Assembly: GCA_036496585.1 (NCBI GenBank)
Contig: DASXLB010000003.1
Span: 1 to 64,000 of the forward strand
Reading direction: 5' to 3'
Length of the DNA stretch: 64,000 bases
Origin: Vicinamibacterales bacterium
GTDB lineage: Bacteria; Acidobacteriota; Vicinamibacteria; Vicinamibacterales; 2-12-FULL-66-21
Shown piece after piece: positions 44,337-53,091 of the stretch. Below the pieces are notes generated by a model. It saw only the letters and a list, made by a program, of their open reading frames with translations. It was not told the origin of the DNA and searched no databases. The position numbers and the translations under genes are program-made. Each line of letters begins with the position of its first letter. Position 1 is the first letter of the stretch.

Positions 44337-45481
44337 TGGCGCGACAGATCGATCACGTCGAAGTAGCTGCCGATGCGCCCCTCGCTGAACGCCGCCAGGA
44401 GCACGTGAATCGGGTTGAGGAGCTGCTCCGAGCGGGGGCCCAGTGTCTGAGGCTGGCCCGGATCGATCCGGAACGGCCGCCCCTGGTTCAGGAAGTAGGC
44501 GCGGACGAACGTGCTGCGCGAGTCGATCGGCAGCGCCGCCACGTTGCCGTAGAAGTGCTGGAACAGATCCCCGCGGAACAGGTACTGCTCCACGTTCGAG
44601 GTATAGAACACGCTGACGGTGGCGCGATGCACTTCGAGGTAGCGCCCCACCGAGCGGAGCGCCTTCGGACCCGCGAAATCGCCGACGATCGGCACCACCA
44701 GGTTGCGCAGCTCGAAGTCACGGAGCGTCCCGTACAGGTCCTCCGACGCCACGTAGCTGCGCTGCACGCCGTCGAGGTCCTTCTCGACCATGAGATCGCG
44801 GTAGTTCGGGAAAGGCTGCCAGCCGTTGCCGCGTCCGAACGAGTAGCGGATGTCAGGGCCGGCGCTGTAGAACGCGCCGAAGACGTAGTCGATGGTGCCG
44901 AAGTCGGCCGCCGTCAGGTCGAAGCCGTGCGCCTGCAGGGTCGCGCGGATGTCCTGGCGGGTGCGCTCGAACGCCAGCGCGCTCGGCTCGACGCCCTGGA
45001 ACGCGGCGAGCAGCTCGTCTGGGCCGGCGACCGCCGCGACATCGGCGCGCGGCTTTCGCGAGAACAGCCGCGCCAGAAACTCCAGGCGAGTCGGCGATCG
45101 CTCGATGATCGCCTTGTACATCAAGTGCAGCAGCATGTTCTGCCGGCGGATGTCGACGATGAACGCGATCCGCGGCTTGAGGGCGGCGATGTAGGTGAAG
45201 TTCTGATCGGGACCGACCCCGATGTAGGCGCTCGCCGGGGTGGTGTCGGTCCGCAGCCGCGGAATCACCTGCTGAAACGCCAGTTCGTTCGAGACGAGGT
45301 TGTCCGATCGGAACGTCCCTCCCGGCTCGGAGAAATCGTTCACCAGCGTCCAGAACGTGTGGTCGTCGAGCCGATCCGGAAGTGCCTCGCCGCGCGGCCG
45401 CGAGGTCGAGGTCAGGCACAGGCAGAGCGCCGACACGGCGATCACCAGGATCCCGAGCCGGGCCGTGCTGCCGCGAGTCAT
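44333..45481 (-). CDS. LIC_10091-like protein (methyltransferase-fold family of unknown function)
   Basis: Protein of 382 residues with an N-terminal signal or anchor (about 8-25, LGILVIAVSALCLCL). The central motifs YIGVGPDQNFTYIAALKPRIAFIVDIRRQNMLLHLMYKAI are, from memory, characteristic of the LIC_10091 family, whose VDIR strand resembles the acidic end of the SAM-binding Rossmann fold. It ends in an HVLLAAFSEG segment. No enzymatic activity is established. A -10-like TATACT ends 6 nt before ATG 45481, which implies a leaderless mRNA. It overlaps the VWFA gene by 4 bp, so the two probably work together. Confidence 0.65.
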   Translation of the reverse strand: MTRGSTARLGILVIAVSALCLCLTSTSRPRGEALPDRLDDHTFWTLVNDFSEPGGTFRSDNLVSNELAFQQVIPRLRTDTTPASAYIGVGPDQNFTYIAALKPRIAFIVDIRRQNMLLHLMYKAIIERSPTRLEFLARLFSRKPRADVAAVAGPDELLAAFQGVEPSALAFERTRQDIRATLQAHGFDLTAADFGTIDYVFGAFYSAGPDIRYSFGRGNGWQPFPNYRDLMVEKDLDGVQRSYVASEDLYGTLRDFELRNLVVPIVGDFAGPKALRSVGRYLEVHRATVSVFYTSNVEQYLFRGDLFQHFYGNVAALPIDSRSTFVRAYFLNQGRPFRIDPGQPQTLGPRSEQLLNPIHVLLAAFSEGRIGSYFDVIDLSRQ

Positions 45482-45487
45482 CGATTG

Positions 45488-45493
45488 AGTATA
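45488..45493 (-). promoter_or_regulatory. -10 element for a leaderless transcript (TATACT)
   Basis: TATACT on the minus strand ends 6 nt before the ATG at 45481, so transcription would start at or next to the A of the start codon. It falls in the 21-bp gap after the GH31 gene and lets the LIC_10091/VWFA pair be expressed separately. No good -35 is visible. Confidence 0.5.
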
Positions 45494-45502
45494 GCGATTT
45501 CG

Positions 45503-47746
45503 CTACAGGCCGAACGACAGCGGGCGGCCCGAGAACGTCACCGTCTGCGTCCGCTTCGTTCCGGCCACGCGCGCCACGATCGTGCGGCTCAGCGGCGGCC
45601 GCATCGCCGAACCTGGCGTCAACTCGATCGACAGCCGCGACGTCCGATCCGTCCAGCGCAGCGTCAGCCCCATCCAGCCGCCGTTGCGGTAGGCGAACGA
45701 ACGCCCGTCGTCTTCGAACACCGAGAACTCGCCGTCGCTCCCGGGATAGACGGTGAGGCTCAACGGAGCGTCGCTCGGCTCGGCGGTGTACTGCCTGACC
45801 GGCCCCATCGGAATGATTGCGCCCGCCCGAACGAAGATCGGCATCGTCTCGAGATCGACGGCACGCTCGACCTCCCTGCCCCCGTCGACGCCGGCTTCCG
45901 TCCAGAAGTCGAACCAGGATCCGCGCGGAAGATACAGCCGGCGCGCGGTCGCGTTCTTCTCGACGACCGGTGCGACGAGGATATGCCGGCCCCAGAGGTA
46001 CTGGTCGCCGCGCGCGACCGCCGCCGGGTCGTCGGGATAGTGGAGCCACATCGCGCGCAGGAGCGGCATCCCGGTCAGCGTCGTCTCGCGCACCGCCGAA
46101 TAGAGGTACGGCATCAGGCGGTAACGCAGATCGAGGAACTTGCGGCAGATCGGCTCGACCTGCGCGTTGTGCAGCTCGGAGTCGGGTGGACGGCCGGCGC
46201 CGGAGTAGGTCGAGGTCTCCTCGGGACCCAGTTCGCCGGTGTTCCACCCCCACGGCAGCCGCAGATGCCACGTCCGGCCGTGGGCGCGGAAGAGTGGACA
46301 GAACGCCGCGAACTGGAACCACCGCACGTAGAGATCGCCCAGCAGCTCGGGCGTCGGCACGAACCCGCCGATGTCTGTGCCCCAATACGGAATGCCGCTT
46401 AGCCCGGCGTTGACGGCCACCGGCACGTGCGTCTTCAGGGTCTCCCACGTCGAGTAGACATCGCCCGACCACAGGAACGCGCCGTATCGCGCCATGCCGC
46501 TGTAGCCGTTGCGGTGCAGCGCGTAGGGGCGCTCGTTCGGGCGCCACAGCTGCGATCCTTCCCAGTACATGCGGATGCGGTTCAGCCGCGACGGCGGGTC
46601 CAGCCCGTCGCCCTGGTCGGGCCACCAGCCGTCGATTCCGAGGTCGAAGACTCCCTTGTGATGGGGCCAGTAGCAGCCCACACTGCGCTCGTCGGGCCAG
46701 GTGCCTTTCGTAAGGTCGCCGCTGGCGTCGGGGGTGCGGCCGCTGCGCTCCGGGGTCGTGCACGGATCGCTGACCGTGCCGGTCAGATGCTTCCCTTCGA
46801 TGACGACGTGGAGCACCACGTTGTAGTGGAGCGCGTGGAGTTCGTCGATCGCCTTCTTCGGGTCCGGGAAGACATCCTTCTTCCACTCGAATTCGCCGTT
46901 GTGGGTATTCCATCCCGACGGACAGAAGTCCGTGCCCAGGTAGATCAACGCGTCGCACGGCAGCTTCTTCTCGCGCAGCGTTCTGGCGATCCCCATCACT
47001 TCGTCTGGGCCGGCGAGTGTACGGTGCGACTGCTGGTAGCCGAAGGACCAGAGCGGCGGCATCTCAGGCAGTCCGGTGATCCGCGCGTACTCGCGCATGA
47101 TCACCGCCGGGTCCTTTGAGACGACGAGGAAGCAGTCGAGCGGCAGTGGCGATGCCGCGGTCAGCTTGACGCGGTCCTCCCTGAGATCGAACGTGGCGAA
47201 GGGCTGGTGGATGAAGACTGCCCAGCCTTCGGTTCCGATCAGCCACTGAATCGGAACGCGGCCGCCGTGCGTGCGCAACTGGTAGCCGCCCTGCCCGTTG
47301 CGCATCGGGTCGACGACGCCGCGGCGATCGAACTGGGCGCCACCCTCGCCGAAGCCGAGCAACGGAGCAGCACCGGCGAGGAACTGGAACGCGCCGCGCT
47401 CGTCCAGCGTCAGTTCCTGGATGGCGCGTCCCGTGGCATCCGCGACCCGCACCGTCAGCGGCGAGGCTGCCATCGTGACCCGCAGCGCGCCAAACGTGTA
47501 GCTGCCGGCCGAATTCCCGATCTGCCGTTCGTCGAGCGGCACCAGAGCGCCGTCGGGATTGAACGTCGCGCCAGGTTCGCGCGCGGCGACGAGCAGCCGT
47601 AGTGTCGTCGGCGAAACCGACGAGAGGCGCACCTCAACCGGCGTTCCGGCGACGCTCAGCGGCTGGCCCTGTGCGTCGGCGTCGATGCGGAGCCACGCGG
47701 CCGCGCCGGCCAGGCCCAGACCCTTCAAGGCGCTTCGACGGTTCAT
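45503..47746 (-). CDS. GH31 family glycosidase (alpha-xylosidase/alpha-glucosidase type)
   Basis: Exported enzyme of 747 residues with a Tat-like signal (MNRRSALKGLGLAGAAAWL). An N-terminal beta-sandwich leads to a TIM barrel with the nucleophile region GIDGWWPD (D377) and the acid/base region LWSGDVYSTW (D429). C-terminal beta domains end at residue 747. The nucleophile context differs from the common WxDMNE of maltases and fits xylosidase-like branches, so hydrolysis of alpha-xylosides or other plant alpha-glycosides is likely. It follows the aldose epimerase by 14 bp and lies beside a sugar ABC transporter, consistent with plant-polysaccharide use. Confidence 0.88.
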   Translation of the reverse strand: MNRRSALKGLGLAGAAAWLRIDADAQGQPLSVAGTPVEVRLSSVSPTTLRLLVAAREPGATFNPDGALVPLDERQIGNSAGSYTFGALRVTMAASPLTVRVADATGRAIQELTLDERGAFQFLAGAAPLLGFGEGGAQFDRRGVVDPMRNGQGGYQLRTHGGRVPIQWLIGTEGWAVFIHQPFATFDLREDRVKLTAASPLPLDCFLVVSKDPAVIMREYARITGLPEMPPLWSFGYQQSHRTLAGPDEVMGIARTLREKKLPCDALIYLGTDFCPSGWNTHNGEFEWKKDVFPDPKKAIDELHALHYNVVLHVVIEGKHLTGTVSDPCTTPERSGRTPDASGDLTKGTWPDERSVGCYWPHHKGVFDLGIDGWWPDQGDGLDPPSRLNRIRMYWEGSQLWRPNERPYALHRNGYSGMARYGAFLWSGDVYSTWETLKTHVPVAVNAGLSGIPYWGTDIGGFVPTPELLGDLYVRWFQFAAFCPLFRAHGRTWHLRLPWGWNTGELGPEETSTYSGAGRPPDSELHNAQVEPICRKFLDLRYRLMPYLYSAVRETTLTGMPLLRAMWLHYPDDPAAVARGDQYLWGRHILVAPVVEKNATARRLYLPRGSWFDFWTEAGVDGGREVERAVDLETMPIFVRAGAIIPMGPVRQYTAEPSDAPLSLTVYPGSDGEFSVFEDDGRSFAYRNGGWMGLTLRWTDRTSRLSIELTPGSAMRPPLSRTIVARVAGTKRTQTVTFSGRPLSFGL

Positions 47747-47760
47747 GGGAGCGCGTCAGG

Positions 47761-48891
47761 CTATTTCGCGCTGAAGGCGAACACCGTGCGCGTGTCGTAG
47801 CTCTTGCCTGGCTGCAGGATCGTCGACGGGAAGTTCTTCTGGTTCGGCGAGTCCGGGTAGTGCTGCGTCTCCAGACAGAGCGCCGACCGCAGGACATACA
47901 CCTTGCCGCCCTTCCCCTTGATCGTGCCGTCGAGGAAATTGCCGGTGTAGAACTGTACGCCGGGTTCGGTGGTCGAGATGTCGAGGGTGCGGCCGCTCTT
48001 CGGATCGGTCACCGTCACCGCGTGCTGCAGCCCCGCGGCTTTGCGATTCAGCACCCAGTTGTGATCGTAGCCGCTGCCGTTCTTCAATTGCGGATTCGGA
48101 TCGTTGATGCGCGCGCCGATCGCCGTCGGCTTGCGGAAGTCGAACGGCGTCCCCTGGACGGGCGCCAGCTCGCCCGTCGGAATCAGGGTGGTGTCGACGG
48201 GCGTGTAGCGGTCGGCGTCGATCGTCAGGACGTGATCGAGGATCGTCCCGCTCCCCTCGCCGGCGAGATTGAAGTAGCTGTGCTGGGTCAGGTTGATGGG
48301 CGTCGCTTTGTCGGTGGTTGCGTGATAGTCGACGATCAGCTCGTTCTTGTCGGTCAGCGTGTAGGTGACACGCGCCTGAAGGGTGCCGGGATAGCCCTCT
48401 TCACCGTCCGGGCTGGTACGGGAGAAGGTCGCCGACGGCAGGTTCGCGGCGTCCTTGGTGGTCACCGTCCACACCTGCTTGTCGAAGCCCTTGTCGCCGC
48501 CGTGCAGCGAGTTCGGCGCGTTGTTGATCGGCAGGGTGTAGCTCTTGCCGTCGAGCGTGAACTTCCCCTTGGCGATGCGGTTGCCGTAGCGCCCGACGAC
48601 CGCGCCGAAATACGGCGGCGTCGGCTCGTGCCAATACGGTTCGGGCGAGTCGAAGCCGAGCACGACGTCAGCGATCGTGCCGTTCTTGTCCGGCACTTTG
48701 ATCGACGTGATGATCGCGCCATAGGTGATGGCCTGGACTTCCATGCCGTGGCTGTTCTTGAGTGTCACCATCTCGATCGGCTTTCCGGCGTAGACCGCGC
48801 TGGTCGTGGTTTTCGTGACGGATGCGGCGAGGAGCAGGGCCGGGGCCAGCACGGCCGCGGCCCAGCGAATCGGTATGAACATGGCGCGCAT
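47761..48891 (-). CDS. Aldose 1-epimerase (mutarotase), exported
   Basis: Protein of 376 residues with an N-terminal signal peptide (about 1-23), so it acts in the periplasm. Conserved elements are GRYGNRIAKGKF, NSLHGGDKGFDKQVW, the catalytic His region LTQHSYFNLAGEG and the catalytic Glu region TTEPGVQFYTGN. It interconverts alpha and beta anomers of free aldoses such as galactose, glucose or arabinose. It is divergent from the sugar ABC transporter (23 bp between starts) and leads the GH31 gene, so it probably prepares the sugar released by the glycosidases for uptake. Confidence 0.92.
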   Translation of the reverse strand: MRAMFIPIRWAAAVLAPALLLAASVTKTTTSAVYAGKPIEMVTLKNSHGMEVQAITYGAIITSIKVPDKNGTIADVVLGFDSPEPYWHEPTPPYFGAVVGRYGNRIAKGKFTLDGKSYTLPINNAPNSLHGGDKGFDKQVWTVTTKDAANLPSATFSRTSPDGEEGYPGTLQARVTYTLTDKNELIVDYHATTDKATPINLTQHSYFNLAGEGSGTILDHVLTIDADRYTPVDTTLIPTGELAPVQGTPFDFRKPTAIGARINDPNPQLKNGSGYDHNWVLNRKAAGLQHAVTVTDPKSGRTLDISTTEPGVQFYTGNFLDGTIKGKGGKVYVLRSALCLETQHYPDSPNQKNFPSTILQPGKSYDTRTVFAFSAK

Positions 48892-48898
48892 GATGACA

Positions 48899-48904
48899 TA
48901 GAAT
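48899..48904 (+). promoter_or_regulatory. Possible -10 element (TAGAAT)
   Basis: TAGAAT lies 10 nt before the GTG start of the ABC ATPase, which would give a leader of only a few nucleotides. It lies in the 23-bp divergent gap with the aldose epimerase. Confidence 0.4.
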
Positions 48905-48914
48905 CCTCTCTCGC

Positions 48915-50438
48915 GTGCCGCCTTCCGCCGGGCTCCAGTTCCAGAACGTCAGCCGCTCGTTCGGCGCCGTCCGCGCGTTGCGCGGGGTCAGCTTCGACGT
49001 CGCCGAAGGCGAGGCGCACGGGCTCATGGGCGAGAACGGCGCCGGTAAGTCGACGCTGCTCAAGATTCTCGCCGGCATCATCCAGCCCGACTCCGGCGCG
49101 ATTCACTGGCGCGGTGAGCGGCTGCACCTGGGCAGCCCGCGCGAAGCGCTCGAGCGCGGCATCGGCATGGTGTACCAGGAGATGCTCTGCTTCGAGAACC
49201 TGAGCGTCGCCGGGAATATTTTCGCGGGCCGTGAATTGACGCGTGGCGGCCGGCTGCAGCACGCGGCGATGCGGCAGCGGACGCGCCTGCTGCTCGACGA
49301 GCTGCACCTGCCGGTGTCACCCGATGCTCCGGCCGCGTCGCTGTCGACCGCCTACCGCCAGCTGCTCCAGGTGGCGCGCGCGCTGGCGTTCGAGTGCCGG
49401 ATTCTCGTGCTCGACGAGCCCACGACGTCGCTGACCGATGCCGAGACCGACCACCTGTTCGCCGTGCTCGAGAAGCTGAAGGCGCGCGGCACGACGCTGC
49501 TCTACGTGTCGCACCGGCTGCCGGAAGTGTTTCGCCTATGCGACCGCATCACGGTGCTGCGCGACGGCGGCTACGTCGAGACGTGCGACCGCCGCGAGGT
49601 CACGCCCGATCACATCGTCCGGGCGATGGTTGGGCGCGACCTGCCGCCGCGCGCGACCCGCATCGCGCCGTCCGGCTCCGGTCTCGCGCTGTCGGTCGAC
49701 GGGCTTGGCAGGCGGCCGGCCTTCACGAACGTCTCGCTCACCGTCAACCGCGGCGAGATCGTCGGGCTGTTCGGGCTGGTCGGCTCCGGCCGTTCGGAAC
49801 TCCTCGAGACGATCTTCGGCCTGTACCGCGCCGAAGCAGGCCGGATTCGAATCGACGGAGAGGAAGTCCGGGTCGCGTCGCCGCGCGACGCGGTACGCGC
49901 CGGCATCGCGCTCGTGCCCGAAGAGCGGCAGCGGCAGGGGCTGATGTTCAACCTGACCGTGCGGCACAATCTCGTGCTGCCCGAGCAGACGGCGCGCGGC
50001 GGACGGCTCGTGCAGACGGCGCGCGAGCGCCAGACTGCGCACTCGCTTGTCGAGCGGTGGCGCATCAAGACGGCCGGCATCGACGTGCCGCCGGACTCGC
50101 TCAGCGGCGGCAACCAGCAGAAGATTGTCGTCGCCAAGTGGCTGGCCACCGCGCCCAAGGTGATCCTGCTCGACGAGCCGACCAAGGGGGTCGACGTCGG
50201 CGCCAAGTTCGAGATCCACGAGATCATCCGACTCGAGGCGGCGCGCGGCGCGGCCTGCCTCGTCGCGTCGAGCGACCTGCCGGAAGTGCTCTCGCTGTCC
50301 GACCGCATCCTGGTGATGCGGGAGGGGTGCATCCAGGGCCAACTGCTCGCGGCGGACGCCACCGAGGAAACGGTCATGCGGCTCGCGACGCACGACACGG
50401 TCTCGCCAACACCGAGTCGCGGCGGAGGCCCGGCATGA
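48915..50438 (+). CDS. Sugar ABC transporter ATP-binding protein (RbsA/AraG/XylG type)
   Basis: Cytoplasmic ATPase of 507 residues with two fused ABC domains, typical of monosaccharide importers. The first has Walker A GENGAGKST, a signature-like LSTAYRQLLQVARAL and Walker B ILVLDEPTTSL. The second has the usual degenerate Walker A (GLVGSGRSELL), an intact LSGGNQQKIVVAKW and LLDEPTKGVDVGAK. It starts with GTG. The stop overlaps the permease start as ATGA. Together with the permease and binding protein it forms a CUT2-type importer; from the neighbours the sugar is probably L-arabinose (inference). Confidence 0.94.
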   Translation: MPPSAGLQFQNVSRSFGAVRALRGVSFDVAEGEAHGLMGENGAGKSTLLKILAGIIQPDSGAIHWRGERLHLGSPREALERGIGMVYQEMLCFENLSVAGNIFAGRELTRGGRLQHAAMRQRTRLLLDELHLPVSPDAPAASLSTAYRQLLQVARALAFECRILVLDEPTTSLTDAETDHLFAVLEKLKARGTTLLYVSHRLPEVFRLCDRITVLRDGGYVETCDRREVTPDHIVRAMVGRDLPPRATRIAPSGSGLALSVDGLGRRPAFTNVSLTVNRGEIVGLFGLVGSGRSELLETIFGLYRAEAGRIRIDGEEVRVASPRDAVRAGIALVPEERQRQGLMFNLTVRHNLVLPEQTARGGRLVQTARERQTAHSLVERWRIKTAGIDVPPDSLSGGNQQKIVVAKWLATAPKVILLDEPTKGVDVGAKFEIHEIIRLEAARGAACLVASSDLPEVLSLSDRILVMREGCIQGQLLAADATEETVMRLATHDTVSPTPSRGGGPA

Positions 50439-51394
50439 AGCGATTCTGGCGGGCGCGCGAGTTCAGCACCGTCTGCATCCTGGTTCTCGAGGTGCTGTTC
50501 TTCACCTGGTGGCTCTGGCCCGACGGGTCGCGGCCGCACCCGTTTCTGAATCCCGGCAACTTCCTGCTGATCCTCAAGTACTCGTCGATCTACGGCATCG
50601 CCGCGATCGGCGCGGCGATCGTCATTATTTCCGGCGGCATCGACCTGGCCCCAGGGGCCGTGATGGCGCTATCGGGCGTCGTGGCCGCGGATCTGTTCGT
50701 CGTGCAGGGCTGGGGCCTGGGACCGGCGATGACGGCGGGCGTCCTGGTCGGCCTCCTGTCGGGGCTGCTGACGTCGGTCCTGATCGTGCTCGTTCGCCTG
50801 CCGCCGTTCATCGCGACCCTCGGGATGATGGGGATCACCCGAGGCATCGCGTTCATCATCACCCAGGGACAATACTTCGACGTGTCGAGCCGGCTGATCG
50901 GCGGCTGGCGACCGTTCGGACTGCCGGCCGATTGGGTCGCGCCGATCATCTTGATCGGGCTCGCCCTCGTCTTCCAGTTTCTGATGACCGCCTTCCAGTG
51001 GGGACGCAGTGTCTTCGCCGTCGGCGGCAACGAGACGGCGGCGCTCTTCTCCGGCGTCGCGGTCGGCCGGGTCAAAACGTCGGTCTACGTGGTTTCGGGC
51101 ATCCTTGCCGCCATGTCCGGCGTGGTGCTGGTCCTGGTGCAGGGACAGGGCAAGGCGGATCTGGCAAACGGCTACGAGCTGGATATCATTGCCTCGGCCG
51201 TCGTCGGCGGCGCGAGCCTCTCCGGCGGCCGCGGCTCGGTCGTCGGCGCCGTGCTCGGAACGCTGATCTTCGGCGTGCTGCGTAACGCGCTGCCGCAGAT
51301 TCCCGGCGCGACGTTCTACGATCGGCTCATCGTCGGACTGGTCGTCATCGTCATCGTCGTCGTCGACCAGCTGCTGTTGAAGAAACGCGGGTGA
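50435..51394 (+). CDS. Sugar ABC transporter permease (RbsC/AraH type)
   Basis: Inner-membrane permease of 319 residues with about 9-10 hydrophobic helices. Family motifs include IVIISGGIDLAPGAVMALSGV, PPFIATLGMMGITRG, VGGNETAALFSGVAV and VVGGASLSGGRGSVVGAVLG. It starts by ATGA overlap with the ATPase gene. It forms the channel of the CUT2-type importer with the ATPase upstream and the binding lipoprotein 31 bp downstream. Confidence 0.94.
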   Translation: MKRFWRAREFSTVCILVLEVLFFTWWLWPDGSRPHPFLNPGNFLLILKYSSIYGIAAIGAAIVIISGGIDLAPGAVMALSGVVAADLFVVQGWGLGPAMTAGVLVGLLSGLLTSVLIVLVRLPPFIATLGMMGITRGIAFIITQGQYFDVSSRLIGGWRPFGLPADWVAPIILIGLALVFQFLMTAFQWGRSVFAVGGNETAALFSGVAVGRVKTSVYVVSGILAAMSGVVLVLVQGQGKADLANGYELDIIASAVVGGASLSGGRGSVVGAVLGTLIFGVLRNALPQIPGATFYDRLIVGLVVIVIVVVDQLLLKKRG

Positions 51395-51425
51395 GGGCCG
51401 TCCGGCCGTCCCCAGTGGAGGGTAC

Positions 51426-52388
51426 ATGCGTAAGGCGTTGCTGACCGGAGTGATGGCTGTGGCGGCAATTGCCGCCGCCTGCGGCGGGGCGAAGAACGAT
51501 GCCGGGAAGGTGCCCGACAAGCTGCGGTTCATGATCATTCCGAAGTCGCTCGACATCCCGGTGTTCAACTACGCCAAGGTCGGCGCCGAGCGCCAGGCGA
51601 AGGAATACGGCAACGTCGAGATCCTGTGGAACGCGCCGGCCTCGCCCGATCAGCTGAAGCAGAAGGAGATCCTCGAGTCGGCGATCACGCAGCACGTGGA
51701 CGGGATCGCGATCTCGTCGCTCAACGGCGACTTCCTGACCGAGACGATCAACAAGGCGATCGACGCCGGCATCCCTGTGACAACGTGGGATTCCGACGCG
51801 CCGAAGTCGAAGCGCTATGCCTTCTACGGCGTCGACGATCTGGCGTCCGGACGCATCATGGGCGAGGAGGCCGTCCGGCTGCTCGGCGGCAAGGGCAAGG
51901 TAGCGATCATCACCAGCGTCGGCGCCAGCAACCTGCAGCAGCGGCTCGACGGCATCAAGGAAGCGCTCGCCAAGGCGCCCGGCATCCAGATCGTCGAGAC
52001 CTACGACATCAAGGAGGACACGGTGCGCTGCGCCGAGTTCATCGCCGCCGGCACGACCCGCTATCCCGACTTGGCGGCGTGGCTCTCGACCGGCGGCTGG
52101 CCCGTGTTCACCCGCAACGCCACGGCCCCGGTCGACCCCGCGAAGACGAAGTTCATCTCGTTCGATACGATCGAGCCGGCGCTGTCGCTGCTGCGCGAGG
52201 GCAAGGTCACCGTCCTGGTCGGTCAGAAGTATTTCGGCTGGGGCAGCGAGTCGGTGAAGCTGCTCTACGACATCAAGCACGGCAAGATGCCCGCTTCTCC
52301 GATCATCGACTCCGGCGTCGACGTGGTCACCAAGGAGAACGTCGACGACTACGTCACGAAGTGGAAGAAGATGGAGAGCGGATCGTAG
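51426..52388 (+). CDS. Sugar ABC transporter substrate-binding lipoprotein
   Basis: Periplasmic binding protein of 320 residues with a lipoprotein signal (lipobox AIAAAC, Cys19). The type I periplasmic-binding fold is recognisable from KLRFMIIPKSLDIPVFNYAKVGAERQAKE, the HVDGIAISSLNGD linker region and the IPVTTWDSDAP strand. The order ATPase-permease-binding protein is unusual, since the binding protein often comes first. A GGAGGG ribosome site precedes ATG 51426. It ends 10 bp from the convergent HAD gene with no room for a terminator. L-arabinose or a related pentose is the likely ligand (from context). Confidence 0.92.
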   Translation: MRKALLTGVMAVAAIAAACGGAKNDAGKVPDKLRFMIIPKSLDIPVFNYAKVGAERQAKEYGNVEILWNAPASPDQLKQKEILESAITQHVDGIAISSLNGDFLTETINKAIDAGIPVTTWDSDAPKSKRYAFYGVDDLASGRIMGEEAVRLLGGKGKVAIITSVGASNLQQRLDGIKEALAKAPGIQIVETYDIKEDTVRCAEFIAAGTTRYPDLAAWLSTGGWPVFTRNATAPVDPAKTKFISFDTIEPALSLLREGKVTVLVGQKYFGWGSESVKLLYDIKHGKMPASPIIDSGVDVVTKENVDDYVTKWKKMESGS

Positions 52389-52398
52389 GCCGCCGCGC

Positions 52399-53055
52399 CT
52401 ACCCGAGCAGTCGATCGAACGCGTCTGGCGGCAGATCGACCAGCGACTTGACCACCACGTCGGCGGGCAGCGGCACGCGGCCGTTGACGCCGACGCACTT
52501 GATGCCGGCGCGGCGCGCGCCTTCGATCCCCATGGCCGCGTCCTCGACGACGATCGCCCGCGACGGAGGCACACCGAGCCGCCTGGCGCCGGTGAGAAAG
52601 ACTTCCGGATCCGGCTTCCCCGCCGTCACGTCCTCGGCCGTCACCACCGTCTCGAACACGTGGTCGACGTCGAGCGCGCGCAGCATCACCTCGGCGTTGG
52701 CGCGCGGCGCCGACGTGACGATGGCCTGCTTCCAGCCGGCCTCGTGCAGCCGGGTCAGCCAGTCGCGCGCGCCGGGGAGCGGCGTCAGGCCGTGCGCGGC
52801 GACGAGCCGGCGGTACTCGGCTTCTTTGGTATCGGCGAGCTGCGCCGATCGCTCCGGCGTATAGCCCGAGCCGAGCCACTCACGCATGATCGGATCGTTC
52901 TTCCTGCCGAAGCTGGCGAGGAACTGCTCGTAGCTGATGGACAGCCCCTCCGGCGCGAGGATGTCGCGCCAGGCCTGCCAGTGAAACTCCTCGGAATCGA
53001 CCAGCGTGCCGTCCAGATCCCATAAGACTGCAGAAGGACGCGAAGGAACGCTCAT
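52399..53055 (-). CDS. HAD-family sugar-phosphate phosphatase or phosphoglucomutase-like protein
   Basis: Cytoplasmic protein of 218 residues. It has the HAD nucleophile motif DLDGT (D13, D15), a helical cap domain (about 22-90), the Ser of IVTSAPR, the Lys in GKPDPEVF and the acidic motif VVEDAAMGIEGA. It resembles beta-phosphoglucomutase/YfbT-type enzymes. ATG 53055 overlaps the araD stop by 4 bp; the frame continues upstream only through repeat sequence. As the last gene of an arabinose operon it may remove unwanted pentose phosphates. Its start codon lies in the loop of a 15-bp inverted repeat. Confidence 0.87.
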   Translation of the reverse strand: MSVPSRPSAVLWDLDGTLVDSEEFHWQAWRDILAPEGLSISYEQFLASFGRKNDPIMREWLGSGYTPERSAQLADTKEAEYRRLVAAHGLTPLPGARDWLTRLHEAGWKQAIVTSAPRANAEVMLRALDVDHVFETVVTAEDVTAGKPDPEVFLTGARRLGVPPSRAIVVEDAAMGIEGARRAGIKCVGVNGRVPLPADVVVKSLVDLPPDAFDRLLG

Positions 53056-53091
53056 CTGGCGCGACGCCCCTTCGTGTCCTTCGCGTCCTTC
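53033..53091. repeat. 15-bp perfect inverted repeat spanning the araD-HAD junction
   Basis: GAAGGACGCGAAGGA (53033-53047) is the exact inverse of TCCTTCGCGTCCTTC (53077-53091), with 29 bp between. The right arm belongs to a short run of GAAGGACNCGAAGG units that encodes the Lys/Asp/Glu-rich tail of AraD. The left arm falls within the first codons of the HAD gene. The RNA hairpin would enclose the HAD start codon. Confidence 0.85.

Noticed and set aside
42207..44366. Plus-strand ORF of 719 codons antisense to the VWFA protein
   Set aside because: The minus-strand VWFA protein has family motifs, while the plus frame is a codon-bias shadow.
44405..46402. Plus-strand ORF of 665 codons antisense to the LIC_10091 and GH31 genes
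   Set aside because: It spans two recognisable minus-strand genes and shows no motif.
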